Part shown: positions 1-13,047 of the stretch, one piece after another | How positions within the stretch are numbered: position 1 is the stretch's first letter | Layout: the number at the start of each line of letters is the position of its first letter | NCBI RefSeq assembly: GCF_027887165.1 | Contig: NC_077234.1 | Coordinates: 250,700,158 to 250,764,157, forward strand | DNA length: 64,000 nt | Reading direction: 5' to 3' | Origin: Monodelphis domestica | Taxonomy: Eukaryota; Chordata; Mammalia; Didelphimorphia; Didelphidae | Program-made: the position numbers and the translations under genes | The notes under the pieces: generated by a model | Seen by the model: the letters and a program-made list of their open reading frames with translations, nothing else | Database searches by the model: none | Told to the model about the DNA's origin: nothing

Positions 1-366
1 TTGAAACAGCCGGGGATGAAAATGCAATGCTTGCCTTCCATCCATTCTTCACTCTCCCCTGCTCTTTTGGGTCTGGGGGGAAAGCAGTATCTTTGAAAGC
101 AACCGAAACTAGGAAGACTTGAGTTCGAGTGGTGCCTTGGAGGGGTGCAGACTACTGCATATAACACTGGACCTATACATTCCAAAGGAGGAAGCTGTCA
201 TGGCAAAAGTAACTTCCTATTCTGGGAATTTCCTTTAACCAAAGGAATCTCTGACTCACAATCTGTGTCCTATATATCCACCCGTCCAAGTGCTCTTTCC
301 AGGAGCTCCTCATAAAGGAACATTCCCTAATATTCATGAATTAAAATCCAGCCTTAAGCATTTATT

Positions 367-540
367 AACTGTGCTAACCTGGACGGGCCATTTAATGTCT
401 GCTTGCCTCAGTTTCTTCTGCAGTAAAGTAAGATAATAAGCACATCTCCCAGAAGAGATACATCCACCGAAATCATTCCTGTGAAGCAGACAGCACAGTA
501 CCTTGCACATAGTAGGCTATAGAAATGTTTCTTGTTGCTC
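367..540 (+). repeat. MIR SINE relic
   Basis: Contains the MIR order: 'gtgctaacctgg', 'cctcagtttcttctg', 'gataataagcacatct' and 'ttgcacatagtagg'. Old and diverged. Confidence 0.7.
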
Positions 541-978
541 TTATAGTTAGTTTTTGTTTCTATGACTTCGTTGTCCTAAACTTTAAAACTGATTATAAAT
601 TCCTCCTTGCGATTCATTTTAGTTTTGCTCCTCTTTCCTTTATATCTTATGAATATATATTAGTCAAATAGGGAGACATGAAACAATTATGAAGCAAGCT
701 GCTGGGAAACCAGTTTGATTCTCCACCTAGACACTCTGATAGCAGTGGTGGCCAGCGAGGCAAGGTAAATTATGGATAGCTTAAAACTGCACAGAGACTT
801 GTAGGACATAATGTATTTGTTGGAGAAATGGCTTTGCCAGAAACAAGCTCTCTGGTGCAAGTAAATTGTAATATTACCAATCAAAAAGCTGCTTAAAAAA
901 AAAAAGGTCCAAAAATAAATCTTTAACTAATCTGATCAAAAATAAGAGAAAAAAATACCAACAAAAAATGAACAAGGT

Positions 979-1112
979 AGGGGGCATCTGGGTGGCTCAG
1001 TGGATTGATAACCAGGCCTAGAGATAGGAGGTCCTGGGTTCAAATCTAGCCTCAGATACTTCCTAGCTGTGTGACCCTGGACATGTCACTTAACTCCCAT
1101 TGTTACCAAAAA
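979..1112 (+). repeat. Marsupial tRNA-derived SINE, 5' part
   Basis: Head 'ctgggtggctcagtgg' and B-box-like 'gggttcaaatct', then 'agctgtgtgaccctgg'. The 3' tail seen in the copies at 8068 and 28011 is absent. Confidence 0.8.
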
Positions 1113-2599
1113 CACTTCTTTATTCAGGACAAGGGAGAAAATGCTCCTACACAGAGAGATGAGTATACATACCAATAATACAGCAAGCACATCTCTAAGA
1201 CTCTGGGAAAATACTCGACAAATGGAAAGCCCATCAAATTGAAGAACTTGGAGCCTTATATATCCTTTAGGGAATATAAGCAGAGAATTACTTAGAGCTT
1301 GAAAAAGAGGCTGTAGCTTGAGGTTAGGGTACCTAGGAGAACCCCAAATATCATAAAAGAAACCAAGAAATGAAAAGGGTACTCAAGATCTGAGTATCTC
1401 CATCACTTCCATTCAGTCTGTTTAACAGCACATTGTTCAGTCTGGGACAAAGGTCAGTCTGGAAGTTTTTTTGAAGGCCAGTTTTCACAGGACAGAGGTA
1501 AATTTGGGGTTTCACAAAATAAGATTGTTAGAACAATATTTATGTTTACTCTTACCCTCACATATTCTGTGTTTTTGTGGGAGTATATGCCCCAAATTTG
1601 GGGGGAAATGCTTTATAATTACATTTCTTGCTATGCCCTTTGAGTAAATCCTTTTTCTAAAAAGCCAATTTAGAATACTGTCTGATTATTAAGGGGAAGT
1701 TTACCAGTTGGGGCCTGGGGTCTGTGTAATTGGGAGGATAGCCACCCCCAAAACGATCCCAGAAAAGTAGCAACCAACCTCTGGACATTTAACCTGTCGG
1801 TGCCTATCTGGATTGGGAGAGTAGTATAGGTATTATGATGGTGGCAAGATAAGTTGCTAGGTAATACGGTCTCTCCCTAGGGCCAAGGCTGTTGAAGTAC
1901 GTATAGTTGTCTGACCCTACCATAAGTAACTACAACCTAAAGTTCTTGAATTCTTTTAAATTCTTTTCTTGATTTTTCCCCCCTTAGCACTAGCTGGCAC
2001 TCATCGCTTTAGCTATTTAGAGAACCTCTGGTACCATACTTCCCTCTTCAAATTTAACATTGGAAGATAATCTTTTTTTATTCCAACAAATAATTTCTTC
2101 TGTCGATTACATGAACTTTGTGACAACTATTTTCAGCATTTGGAGTTTTTTTTTTTTCCTTTAACAATGGAGTTTTAGAGGTCTTGGGCTGGCAGCTGAT
2201 TCCAAGCAAATATTAGCTCTCTATGAAACGTTAAGTTGTTAAACTTATATGTAAACCTTTAGCTACCAAAAGCACTTATTTCTTAAACTATGAACTTTAA
2301 AAATGGATTATTGTTTTTCTTCCTCCTTTGTTTTCTTCTTTTACCTCCAGAATGTATTTACACTGACTCTAAAGATCCAAGCGGAGGCTCTTGGTAAAAT
2401 GTAGTTGTTTCTTCTGCAATGAGGAACTTAGAAATTCTTGTTATAAAAAGGAATGAAAAGCGATGTAAAATACTTTATAAAGTTAGATTTATGGAATCAA
2501 AATTGTAAAATACAGAGAACCCTTCATGATTTTTCCTCATTTACTTATTGTTTATCTTATGTGCCAGGAAATACCAAAGTGGTGTTTTCTCTTGTAAGG
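1113..2599. other. Non-coding stretch, no firm feature
   Basis: No supported gene. AT-rich with a T12 run near 2147. Around 1560-1760 a 'gagtaaatcc' followed by GC-richer sequence hints at an old LTR end, but I cannot bound it. Confidence 0.4.
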
Positions 2600-3035
2600 A
2601 TTATTTAGGGGATGCTGTTTGTTGGTCATGAGCGTTGGGGTTTGTTGTTGCTCATGAGAGGATGGTGTTTGTTGGTCATGGTGTGATGAAAAGGTAGGCG
2701 TCCAGGTGGAAGGACTCCAATGGCTCTCTCACTCACTCCTCCTGGGTTATGATACAGAGGGTAGAGCGTAGGAAAATGTGGTTCCCCAACAGTAAGTTGG
2801 TGATGGGCAGTTGAAGGGAAGTGTCCCCTGTGGAAGGATGGCTGAGGTACCCCCAAAATAGCCAAGCACAAATTGGCTAGAAGACAAGCCTTCTCCAGTC
2901 CGCTGGCTCACCCTGGGAGGGATCTTGACCAGCACTTGGCAATGGCTGATAGTAACCCAAAGGCTCTTCCTCAAAGTTCCTTAAATAAATCCCTTTCAAC
3001 TATCTGACTGCGTGTTGAATAATTTAGTAACACAG
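2600..3035 (+). repeat. Possible LTR fragment
   Basis: Three imperfect copies of 'tgtttgttggtcatga' at 2609-2690, then a GC-richer body and AATAAA at 2984-2989 followed by a U5-like stretch. Looks like a retroviral LTR, but no target duplication or clear ends were found. The sequence to about 3660 is similarly GC-rich and unassigned. Confidence 0.35.
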
Positions 3036-3794
3036 GTATCAGGGTGTGTGTGGGATCGCTTAGAGGTTATTGGGGTCCCTATTTTCTAAGTCCCGCGAGG
3101 TCCTTGGTTCTGACTGCTTCAGAGCAAAAATCAGAATTCCTCTTCACTTCCCAACTATCTCAAACTAAATTAAATACTAAAAGGCTCAAGGGGGAAGGGA
3201 AAGAAGGTGCAATAGGGCTGAGAGAGGGTCCCGCTCTCAGGCAGAGTCCAGTGAGACCTGAATCTCTCCGTAGATGCTATTAGAGATATTAGGATGTAGT
3301 AACCCTCCTCTGGAGAAGTCCCAGGGTTAGTCAGTTGGAAAACCTTCAGTTGGCTCTTGACAAATCTCTAGCAAGCTGCTTTCCTCCCACCTTGAGATCC
3401 AAACTCAAAAGCCCAGCGTTCCTCTCGGAGCTCTCCCAGGTCCTCATTCTTCTCCCATGATCCTCTGCTACCAACAGTCTTTGCCTGCCAATCATGTCTT
3501 CTTCCAGCGTTCCATCTTTACCTTTGCATGCTGCTCTCACAATCTTAAGATTATAAAATGTAATTAAGTTGGAGGCTAATATGAAAATGATGAAAAATCT
3601 ATTCAGTCTTAGAGTCCTTTCTGAGCTATCAAAGAAAGAACGCCCCAAATTTTGTAGAGATCTAACATGTTTTATGTCTATGAAAATTGGTCATTTGTGT
3701 AAGGTATGATCATTCTCGGGGACCAGAATAAATTGTTTAACATTGTTTACTTTATTGAATTCTTGGATTTCCTTGATATTCCATAAAGCTAGTA

Positions 3795-4028
3795 TTCCTG
3801 TAGTGCTTTAAGGTTTGAAATGTATTACATTTGACTTATTTGTTCCTTACAACAATCCTCTAATATAGATGCTATTATTATTCCCATTTTATAGATGAGG
3901 AAACTGAGGCACAGAGACATTAAGTGGTTTTGCCTCGGGTCACATAGCTAGTATGTGTCTGAAGCATGTGTCTCAAGTCTTTCTGACTCCAAGCCCTGTG
4001 CTCTGCCCATCGCACCACCTAACTGCCC
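3795..4028 (+). repeat. THER1/MIR-type SINE
   Basis: 'gtgctttaaggtttg', 'acaacaatcctct', 'gatgaggaaactgaggcaca', 'gtcacatagctagtatgtgt' and terminal 'caccacctaactgcccc' give nearly the whole element in order. Confidence 0.8.
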
Positions 4029-4483
4029 CTCAATTCCTACAAATATAGCTGAAGAATGTATAGTCTGGAAGGAATATTGAATAGAATGCCTCTGTGTAAT
4101 GCACTGGTTTGTGCCATACACTTTGTGCTGTTTAGTAGTCAATCTTACCGTTCATTTAACAAGTTGGATGACTGCTGATGACACACTCAGGTACTCTCTG
4201 CTTGCCTTTCTGTCTGTACAAAGCATTTAGCAATAAAGAATTGATTGCTTCCTTGCATGCTAGACTATGTAATTCGGTAGCAATTCTAGCTAATGGCATG
4301 TAATGTATTAACATTGGCAAAACACTCCACATAGGCTGTCTCATTAGATGTGCACCCCAGCCCGTGGGGGCACTGTGGCTATTCTGCCTCTCTTTTCTCC
4401 GACTTTTTGACAGATGAGAACGCTGAAGCCTGGGTGGAAGCAGTTGGGGGAAGAAAGGGCATAATATTCCATATAGCATCTGC

Positions 4484-4596
4484 TTAGTATGTGCCAGGCA
4501 TTGTGCTGAATGCTTTATAAGTATCTCATTTTGTCCTCACAACTGGGGGAGGTAGGTGCTGCTATTATCCCAATTTTACAGTTGGAGAAACTGAGG
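4484..4596 (+). repeat. THER1/MIR-type SINE fragment
   Basis: 'tgtgccaggcattgtgctga' through 'ggaggtaggtgctgctatta' and 'gagaaactgagg'. Confidence 0.7.
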
Positions 4597-4679
4597 GCAG
4601 AATCATGGAATCTGTCAGTACTGGAGGGCACATGTGGAATCAGGTCTTCCTGCCTCTCGGTGCAGTGACCTTCTCATAG

Positions 4680-5704
4680 TTATCCCCCTGGGAAAGAGGG
4701 AAGACGGGGTTCTAAACCAGTTCTTGTGAGTTCCATTGACTTCTCAGATACATGTCAGACTTCCAAGCAATATTCCACCCAGGGAGCAGCCCTCCTTCCC
4801 CTCCCTCTCTCTGCCAACATGCAACAACGCATCTTAAACACAACTCATTTAGGAGTCCAAACCTTTCCACAGTAACAGTCAGAAACAAATGGGCACTTTA
4901 AGATTTATGGGTGCCCCTCGAGGTTGTAAAATAAAATGAAAATGCTTTTTGAATCTGTGTGTGCCCCTTTGTTTAGAAACAACAACAGGCAGCCTCAGCC
5001 TGGCACGGATGATTAAGTGTTCTAAGTATTATTCTTAGAGAGAAATGGCACGAAAGTGCTTTATGATTTAGAATTTGTCAGAATTCTGACACATGATCAG
5101 GATTATCCTTTGCTACTTGACAAATTCAATGTCTAGAATCTGCACTCCCTGCCCCCCAAATCCACAGAGGCGACAGAAATGGAGCAGTCAAATACAGAAT
5201 TTCAGACATGAAAAAGAAAGGATATAAAACGGCATAAATGGAAACCCAGTTCTGTCATTTAAAACCTCTCCTCAGTCCCAAGACATTCGGGAAGCATAGT
5301 CCCTTCCATGCAATCCCAGAAATCATTGTGTCACCTACTATAAAGATATGCTCAGCATCACACTCTATATGAAAATGAAGATACCAACGAAACGATATTT
5401 CAAATGATGTGACTTCATTTTAATGCTGTTATTTTATTGCATCCACTGGGAGGCTCATATGCAGTGAGGACATTTCATTAATAATAGTACTTTGGGACAG
5501 AAAAACAATCGCTGATGTGCTACATTAAAGGCTGTCTGGTTAATTCAGAGTACTTCTTCAAGACAGGAGATTGCGTGTCAGAATAAGCGCTTGGCTGTTT
5601 TAGATTTGGCTTTTGTCTGGGGCTGTGATTCTATTGTTGAGCAAACTCTCTCCATCACTGCAGAAGGGCACTCAGCTGCATTTAGGGTTAGAAAGTCGTC
5701 TGTA
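4680..5704. other. Non-coding, no feature seen
   Basis: Unique-looking sequence without exon-like homology or recognisable repeat. Confidence 0.5.
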
Positions 5705-5835
5705 ACGTTGAAATGGTAAGTGACTTGTCCAAGATCATTGACTTCTGCCTGTATATAGACGAGGCAGAAATGGAGCCCAGGTCTTGGCATGTCCAAGACC
5801 AGTTGTCTTTTCTAGTTTGAGCTCTGGCACTCACT
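5705..5835 (+). repeat. MIR-like relic
   Basis: 'taagtgacttgtccaagatc' and 'ggagcccaggtctt' are MIR core phrases; the flanks are too diverged to extend. Confidence 0.5.
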
Positions 5836-6088
5836 AATTTTAGGCTGTTAGGTTGAGTCTCAATTTTTTTTTCATCAGTATAATTAAAATATTGCATTGG
5901 ATGAATTCATATATACCTTTCCACTCTGTCGGGGATTCAAAATACCTACTGTGTAATTTACAATAGCTACGAGTCTCCATTCTTGCCTTAAAGTTACCAA
6001 TAATACAGCAAATATTTATGAAACTGGGAGCTATAAAACTTAACTATTAATGGGATTTCAGGAATAGTTAGTGAGTACTTAGAAAGTG

Positions 6089-6352
6089 AAGGAGGCAGCT
6101 AGAGAATATAGTGGATTGAGTGCTGATTGTGAAGTAAAGAAGACTCATCACCGTAAGTTCAAATCTGGTCTTAGACACTTACGAGCTGTGTGACCCTGGG
6201 CAGGTCACTTAACTCTATTTGACTCAGCTCCTCATCTGTAGTATGAGCTGGACAAGGAAATGGCAAACTGCCTTAATATCTTTGCAAAAAAAATCTTCAA
6301 ATGGGACCATGAAGAGTCAGATACTACTGTAAACAACTAAACAACAACAGAG
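6089..6352 (+). repeat. MAR1-type marsupial SINE
   Basis: tRNA-like head 'ggaggcagctagagaata', then 'agctgtgtgaccctgggcag', 'gctcctcatctgtagtatga', 'ggaaatggcaaactgcc' and a tail 'gaagagtcagatactactg'. Full length but diverged. Confidence 0.85.
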
Positions 6353-6444
6353 CAAGTGTGAGTTAATTAAAAATGAGTCCTATTAGATTAACTTTATTCC
6401 TTTTTGAAAAACTGTGTTTTTCCTCAGGTGTACTAGATACATAA

Positions 6445-6462
6445 ATATATATATATATATAT
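6445..6462. repeat. (AT)n microsatellite
   Basis: Nine AT units. Confidence 0.95.
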
Positions 6463-8067
6463 CATAGACATTTTCTGCATTGTTGCATGGTTTATAATTT
6501 TGAGGCATAAGGAATAAACTACTACTCTAGAAAGCAGATCAGGGGAATACCTAAAGATAAAACTACACTATGAGCTATGTGTACATCATTAACTATAGTT
6601 GCTATATCATGAGACTCATTTTTCATTCTCATCCAGAGATTGAATGAATTATTATCCAGACTTGCCAAAATGTTGCTAGTAAATGTCCAATTTCCCATGA
6701 TCAATCAATTAGTTTTTCAGACTAAAGGGTTGCATTTTTGGATTCTTAACAAATGAGTTCAAAATACATTGGAACTCTTCAGAATATGTTAATATGTTAG
6801 AAAATTGTTTTCAAGTTTTCTGGGCTGTAGATGAGAGTTTTCATAGGTGACATACATCATTTTTAGTAACAAAATCATAGGACAGAATTTTTCCCAAAAT
6901 TCCTTTTCAAAATGAATTTTCCTTAGTGTTTCCCCCCAAAGGCAGGTATTATCTTACTTACGGTTAGAACATCATCTTGGTCTGATGTTATAAATATAGA
7001 GAGAGCTAATATGAGAACTCCAAAAATTACTTTCCAATGGGCAAGTAGTCAAAGAATATGAATAATAGTAACCTCGTATTGACATCCATTTAAAAAATAT
7101 AGCAAGATAGTAATAAGAAGAGAATGTAAATGAACACAATCCTAAACTTTCACCTGATACCCAGAAAAATGACAAAAGTGTCAAAGTTTGAGAATGGTCC
7201 ATGGACTCCATTACTAGGGATATTAAACAAGAAGATCAAAGACAGAAAGGAGAGGATAGAGGTTTTTGGAAGATTTTACTTGTTTATTTTTTTAGCATTT
7301 TCTAAGTAAATACTTAATGGTGAAAATTTTGCATTTTTCCAATAATTCAATCAAATGGCTCACTGTATTGCAGGTCTTTTCTTCTGTCTTTTCCTCAAAT
7401 ACATATCTTATTCCTTCTGTGTCTTGTTTCATGAATCCATAAATTCAGGAAGTTTCTAGATGCTGATTACAAGCAGTTAAATCTTTTAAATACTCAAGCA
7501 GATCTGGAATCTCATCAATTTGGCAGGGTTTTTTTTCAAATGATTAATCAACTGATCAACAAGTATTTATCAAGTATGTAACTGTGTACCAGGATGTACA
7601 CTACAACAGTTTTAGGTTAATGGAGATAATTCCAAAAGGTTGGAAAGGTTATCAGTCTCTTTTACCCATTCCTCAACATAAACAATGAATCCTCTACAAA
7701 TGTATAATTATATGGTAGACATAATGCCTTGGAGGGAGATGAAGGGAAAGCTTACCTGCTTCTCTAGGACAGCACAAAGAACAAATAAATATAGGAATAT
7801 AGGAAGATATGCTCAATGTATTAACATTTAATTTTCACTATATACTTTTCTCAATCACTTTTTTAAAGTTTGGACGATAAAAACAGCAAATCAGTCCCTG
7901 ATTTATATAATGCATTTTCAAATTTCTGAAGTGTAAATGGCTATACTAAAAATTTAACAACCGTATTTCAATGTGTGAGTTGGTTCCAACCTATCCCTAA
8001 GTGGTGCCACTAAAAGATGAAAGACACCCCAACACAAAACTTACCTATGTAGTAAGAATACCAGAAT
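6463..8067. other. Non-coding, largely featureless
   Basis: AT-rich sequence. A THER1-like scrap ('tgatcaacaagtatttatca') lies near 7550-7600. No exon found. Confidence 0.5.
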
Positions 8068-8262
8068 GAGGGGCAGGTAGTGGCTCAGTGGATAGAGAGC
8101 CAGTCCTAGAGATGAGAGGTCCTGGGTTCAAATATGACCTCAGACACTTCTTAGCTGTGTGACCCTGGACAAGTCACTTACCCCCAATTGCCTAGCTCTT
8201 ACTACTCTTCTGCCTGGGAGCCAATACTTTATTGATTCTGAGACTGAAGTTTTTTTAAAAAA
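8068..8262 (+). repeat. Marsupial tRNA-derived SINE, full length
   Basis: 'gtggctcagtggatagagag', 'ggtcctgggttcaaat', 'agctgtgtgaccctggacaa', 'ctcttctgcctgggagccaa' and 'attgattctgagactgaag', ending in an A-rich tail. Same family as 28011 and 47810. Confidence 0.9.
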
Positions 8263-8402
8263 AGATGAAGGAAGAAGGAGAAAAGAAAGGAGGACAGGGA
8301 GATGGAGGACAAGGAGATGGAAGGGAAGTCAAGGAAAAAAAGGAGGAGGAAGAGGAAAGAGGGAAGAGGAAAAAGAAAGAGGAGACAAATGAAAGGAAAA
8401 GT
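8263..8402 (+). repeat. Polypurine (GA-rich) low-complexity tract
   Basis: About 140 nt almost entirely A and G, directly after the SINE A-tail, so it probably grew from that tail. The open frame across it is compositional. Confidence 0.9.
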
Positions 8403-8412
8403 GTGAAGAAAT

Positions 8413-8880
8413 GTTGTAACGGTAGACTTTATTAGAAATTAGATATATGGAAATCTAGGCAAGCAGTTGATAATGGAAGTTTGGAAGAAGGAAGGATTTT
8501 GAGTGGAAGATAAGGAGTTCTTTGTTGGCTCTTTTGAATTTGAAATACTGACAGGACATCCAGTTTGAGTCTGAGTTGTGCTGTAAGTACTGGCGATCAG
8601 AGGAGATGTTGGGGGTGGTTCTATAGAGCCGTGAATTATTTACCAAGACATAATAATTGAATTCATGGGATGTGATGAGAAGACTAAGTAAAATAACATA
8701 GAGGGAGGAGAGAAGAGAGGGCAGGACAAAACCTTGGAGGAAGTCCATTATCAGTAGGGATGAGGTGGATGAAGATACAGCAAAGGACACTGTGAAGCAG
8801 CTATCAGACAGACAATAGAATCTGGAGAGAGAAGTCATAAAAACTAGAAAAAAGAGTGCTTGAAATCTGAATGATAACGT
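8413..8880 (+). repeat. Unnamed long interspersed repeat, copy 1 (3' part)
   Basis: Shares the order 'gacaggacatccagtttgag', 'aattcatgggatgtgatgag', 'agggaggagagaagagaggg', 'cagcaaaggacactgtgaag' and 'ctatcagacag' with 63690-63990. I recognise the family as an old mammalian repeat but cannot name it. It explains the open frames here. Confidence 0.7.
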
Positions 8881-9185
8881 TGAAAGGAATAAACTGAAAA
8901 TCCAATTAAAGCAAGTGCCCCTCACTATGCAAAATATAAGGATTATGACAAACCCTAATGAATACAAAACTACTTTTAATTAGGAAAACAGTTTGTCAAG
9001 ATGAAGGCTGTCTTGTAGTTGTAATGGACAACAATTAGCAAAAATAACATTGACAATAGTAATATCAGTTTGGTACTTTACTTGGCTTCATTTCTCCAGG
9101 TAAAGCATTTCATATATCAGCAGCATCTTGAACCATGTGCTAAGTTAGAGCCATCAAAACAAGATATTGACTAATTCCAATTTTT

Positions 9186-9760
9186 GTAAAGACCACACAG
9201 TACAAAGGCATGAGGAAATGGGCAAAAATGCAGCAGCCCCTTCCCTCAAAGAGCTTTCATTTTGTGGGGTAAGAAAACGTGGACGTAAAGACATAGAAAA
9301 AGGATGTATGCTAAATGAAATACGTGGTAATTTGGGGAAAGAGGGCACGGCGAGAAACTAAAGACTCTGGGTAGAAGGTGATACTTGTACAGTCTTGAAA
9401 GAAATAAGGAAATCTAAGAAGGTGAGAACAGAATACAGTAGAAGTATGGGTGAAGACTGAGCTCCTTCAGAACAGAGATCGTCTTTTCCTCTTTGCATCC
9501 TCAGCACTTGGGGCCAACGCCTGACACGTAGTATGTAGTTTATAAATAGCTTTTGATTGAATGACTGAGACACAAGCGGTGTAAACCAGTTGACAGACCA
9601 GAGAGGAAGAAGGCCAATCGAGTTGGACAATAGACTGCAGGAAGTGCTGTAAGGCATTATAATTCTGGGAATTGAGGTTGCAGACAGGAGTTTAAAGGCC
9701 AAACAGAATCATTTCTCTTTAATGCTAGCAGTAATTGGGAGCCCTTGGAATTCATTGAAT
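9186..9760 (+). repeat. Unnamed interspersed repeat (5' part) interrupted by an L2-like fragment
   Basis: 9186-9460 has 'cccctcaaagagcttt'-like and 'agaaggtgatacttgtacag' phrases; 9591-9760 has 'tttaaaggccaaacagaatc' and 'gggagcccttggaattcat'. Both belong to the family at 8413 and 63110. Between them, 9473-9590 reads like an L2 3' end ('gcctgacacgtagtatgtag'). Confidence 0.55.
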
Positions 9761-11724
9761 CGGTAAGTGGGGGACCTTGGGGAAAGGGAGTGAGTTTTTC
9801 ATCCCCAGAGGTCTTAAGTGGAGGCTACATAACTCTTTGTCAGTAGTACCATAAAAAGGATTTACACTTTGGGAAGGAGTGAGACTTGGGCTCTTCCAAT
9901 TCTGCATTTTTATGATATGAAATGCTTCATTTTGACAAAGAAAAAAATGGCGCAAGTATGTGCTATGTTGATACTTTTAGTGAAAAACCAGGACATTCTG
10001 GAAATGTAATGATTCAGGTTGGCATCAAGAAATTCCTCACTCCTTGGGAATGATATGATAATGAAAAAGATTGCAATGCAAATGGTAAGTCTATCTTTGC
10101 TGCATATCCTTGACTCTCTCTGCTATCCTTACTTTAATCTCCATCTTGGTTTGAACCAAACCTTCTCTGGCATCACCACCTGGATGAGCAGTCAATAGAG
10201 AGAAGGTAAAAGAAGAGTGTAGACTTGCAAGGACCTTAGCCTGTCTACTCTGGTCCATGGAGCAGTTGTTTTCACTTTGTCCTCATTCCAATGTATTATA
10301 CTCAGACCACACTGATTGCCTCTTGGCATGGCTATGCCAACCATGAAGAGGAGGAAGCCTCAGAAAGCGTTATCTACTTCTATATCATAGTAAGCTGTCT
10401 TTGTACCTCCAATTTTGCTTCTGAGTGAAAGGTGGCTGTGCAGTGCTATCCGACAGCGGGAATAAAATATTGATGCTAAAACATCCCCCAGAAAAGACTG
10501 TGGCTGGGGGAGGGGGGTGAAAGGAGAGAGAACACAGAAAGGACGCCTGTTTCTGACACTTAAGTCAGCACTGCCTCCTTTACCTGGTCCCGCTTCATTC
10601 TTTTCAAGGGTTCCAGCCCACAAGCCCAGGACAGTTGCCAGCTATTTCCTTTCAAGTTTTGTATCCTGTCCCTGATCCAAAGTGATGAAGGAAATCAGTT
10701 CTGCACGAAGCAAATCTAATGCTTCTCTTTTTCTACCTTTATTTCCTTTCAGTGATTTATATCCCTATCCAAACCCTAACACAGATGTACAGAACAATTT
10801 TCAGATTATGTACTGGGTTACTTATTCCAGGCCAATGAGTATGCTTTGTGCTATAGGGAATAATAAAAAAAACTTCTCAATCTGTTTAAATAGCTACATA
10901 TGCAAACAGGTATTGCCAATGGGTTTGGGGGCTTAGAAGGACTTCAGAAAATGTTTATTACATCCTTGATGCACATATGTTTTTAAATATTCTTTAAACA
11001 AACAAAAAAGTAGCCTGTAGAATAGAAAAAAGACCAGATAGCTCTCAAAACAAATGGGGTTTAGCATATGGCTGGTAATGACTTTCTACTGCAGTAACCA
11101 GACCATTATCTTGAATTTAGCAGGTTTACTATAACTATTTGTAGGGTTGAATTAATAGGGGAAAATACCCTTTTTTTGTCTTGAAATGTGCTTAGCAGAG
11201 ACATTGTTTTTCATTTTTTTTCTTGAGTTTAGCACCAGAATGAAAATGGTTTAGCTGAAGAACACACATATTTTTCCCATCAGACACTGGCAGTACTGTT
11301 TGTCCTTTACTGTATTAGATGTCAGGAATCTTGGAGACAAATTCAGTGCCCTTTTGGAACTAGTGGGTTTATTTCAGATACCTGTTGTCATCTACTCATT
11401 TGAAAAATACTACAGCTGTTTGCACCTATTATGTTCAAGGCCCCCTGTTTAAGGGGATCCTTTTTTATTTTACCCCTGGGTGTCTTATTTCACATTATGT
11501 TCAAAGTAGTAAGCCACATCAAAAATGTGAAAGATGCTGGCTGGGGTGATGTAGTGAGGAAATAAAGTTTGCCCCCACAAGTTAGTTTGCTAATGAAATC
11601 AGACGTAGAAAACTGCCATTATTCAACTGAATAAAGTGTGCTATTAAGCATAGGCTGCCATTTATATATCTAAAGATGGCAAATAAGATCATTTCTGCAT
11701 AATGCAGTTTTGTGGAGCAAAGAT
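9761..11724. other. Non-coding, no feature seen
   Basis: I looked here for POU1F1 exons 1-2 by their conserved peptides (LHYSVPSCHYGNQ; MHHSAAECLPVSN) and found no match. Confidence 0.5.
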
Positions 11725-11925
11725 AGGTCTAAGCAGGACTCAAGTGTGAATCCCAGTTCTCTCACTAACTAGGAGTTGTTGTTGAGCAAACCACTTAGCA
11801 TCCTTCTGACTTCTATTCTCCATCTGTAAACTGGAGATAATTACACTTCCTTGTCTAACTAATGAGGTTGTTGGGGGGATTCAAGGAGGTAATGAATGTG
11901 AGAGCCCTGAAATAGAGATGACTAC
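11725..11925 (+). repeat. MIR SINE
   Basis: 'aatcccagttctctcactaa', 'ctccatctgtaaactggag', 'ataattacacttcc' and 'aggttgttggggggattcaa' in MIR order. Confidence 0.75.
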
Positions 11926-13039
11926 ATATTCTATGTCATCTATTCATAGCTGTTTCCCAGATTTCTCCAAGCTGATAATCTTGGGGCATTTTTTGTGTTG
12001 GCCATGATAAGTTTACTGTAGACCATTTGGGTTACTGCCCCTCTCTCAATGATGCTTATGCCACAGGAGACTATCAAAAGCTTCTCACTAGCCCTCTAGC
12101 TGAACTTGTTTAGTTGAAGGAGCTGTCCAGCACACCCTCCAGTCAGCATCCCTAGAGGATTCTGTAATAGACTTAGAGAGAGGAAAAAAGGTATAAAGTC
12201 GGTAAGACTGGCAGAGGATGATATGACTATAACAGGCAAGAGTAGCATTAATGGAAATCAAATTCTTTAAAGGAGCTGATAAATAAATACGGCTGGAGAT
12301 GAGGGAAATGTTTGCTAGAGACAGACATTCACCATGAAGAGTTTATGTAAAAGAAAAATTAATTGACATGAGTTAAATTTGGGCTAATTACATCAAATGA
12401 CTTAGCACCTGAAAACTACATGAGATACAATCATGACACATGGAAATGAAAGAAACTCACCCCAAGAAGTCTATGAAAATATTATTAGAAAACAGCAACC
12501 TAACACTAAAACATGAATAAAATCAACTCAACACTGTTGTGGATGATTAGTATTTATTCCAATATAAGTAAAGCTTGTATAACACATGTGTACATAGATA
12601 CATGTATATGTAGAAACATAACTAATTAACATTTAACTCATCGATTAATTTCCTTTCACATGAACATTTCATTTTTCATCCATGTTATCAATTACCCTGG
12701 GCAGATTTCTTGGCGGCTTTCAAGTATTCACAGTAAATACCATTACAAAATAATTGCAAAGAGAATGTTCCAATGTGATCTCTATTCCACACTCCCCATT
12801 TGTGTTGGCCAAATGGACATATCTAGTTCTAAATCTATTATCCCAAATTTCTGAGTATCAAGGTAGAAGCACTAAGTAGAAAGGAGCCTTCCTGTCAAAG
12901 CCTAGCAATATAAGAGGTAAAACTGATACACCTAAATTCTATTTCTCACCTTTATTTCCTTATTTTATTTCTAACATTTCTTATTTTCTTCCTAAAAATA
13001 AGACACTTCATTGTGTGGGTGATTATTTTTAAACTAGTA
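11926..13039. other. Non-coding, no feature seen
   Basis: AT-rich upstream or intronic sequence; the short open frames have no recognisable homology. Confidence 0.5.
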
Positions 13040-13047
13040 GTCCATAA

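Noticed and set aside
8455-8967. 170-codon minus-strand frame with many Phe/Leu/Ser as a membrane protein
   Set aside because: It is antisense to a purine-rich interspersed repeat whose sequence recurs at 63690; composition explains the hydrophobic translation.
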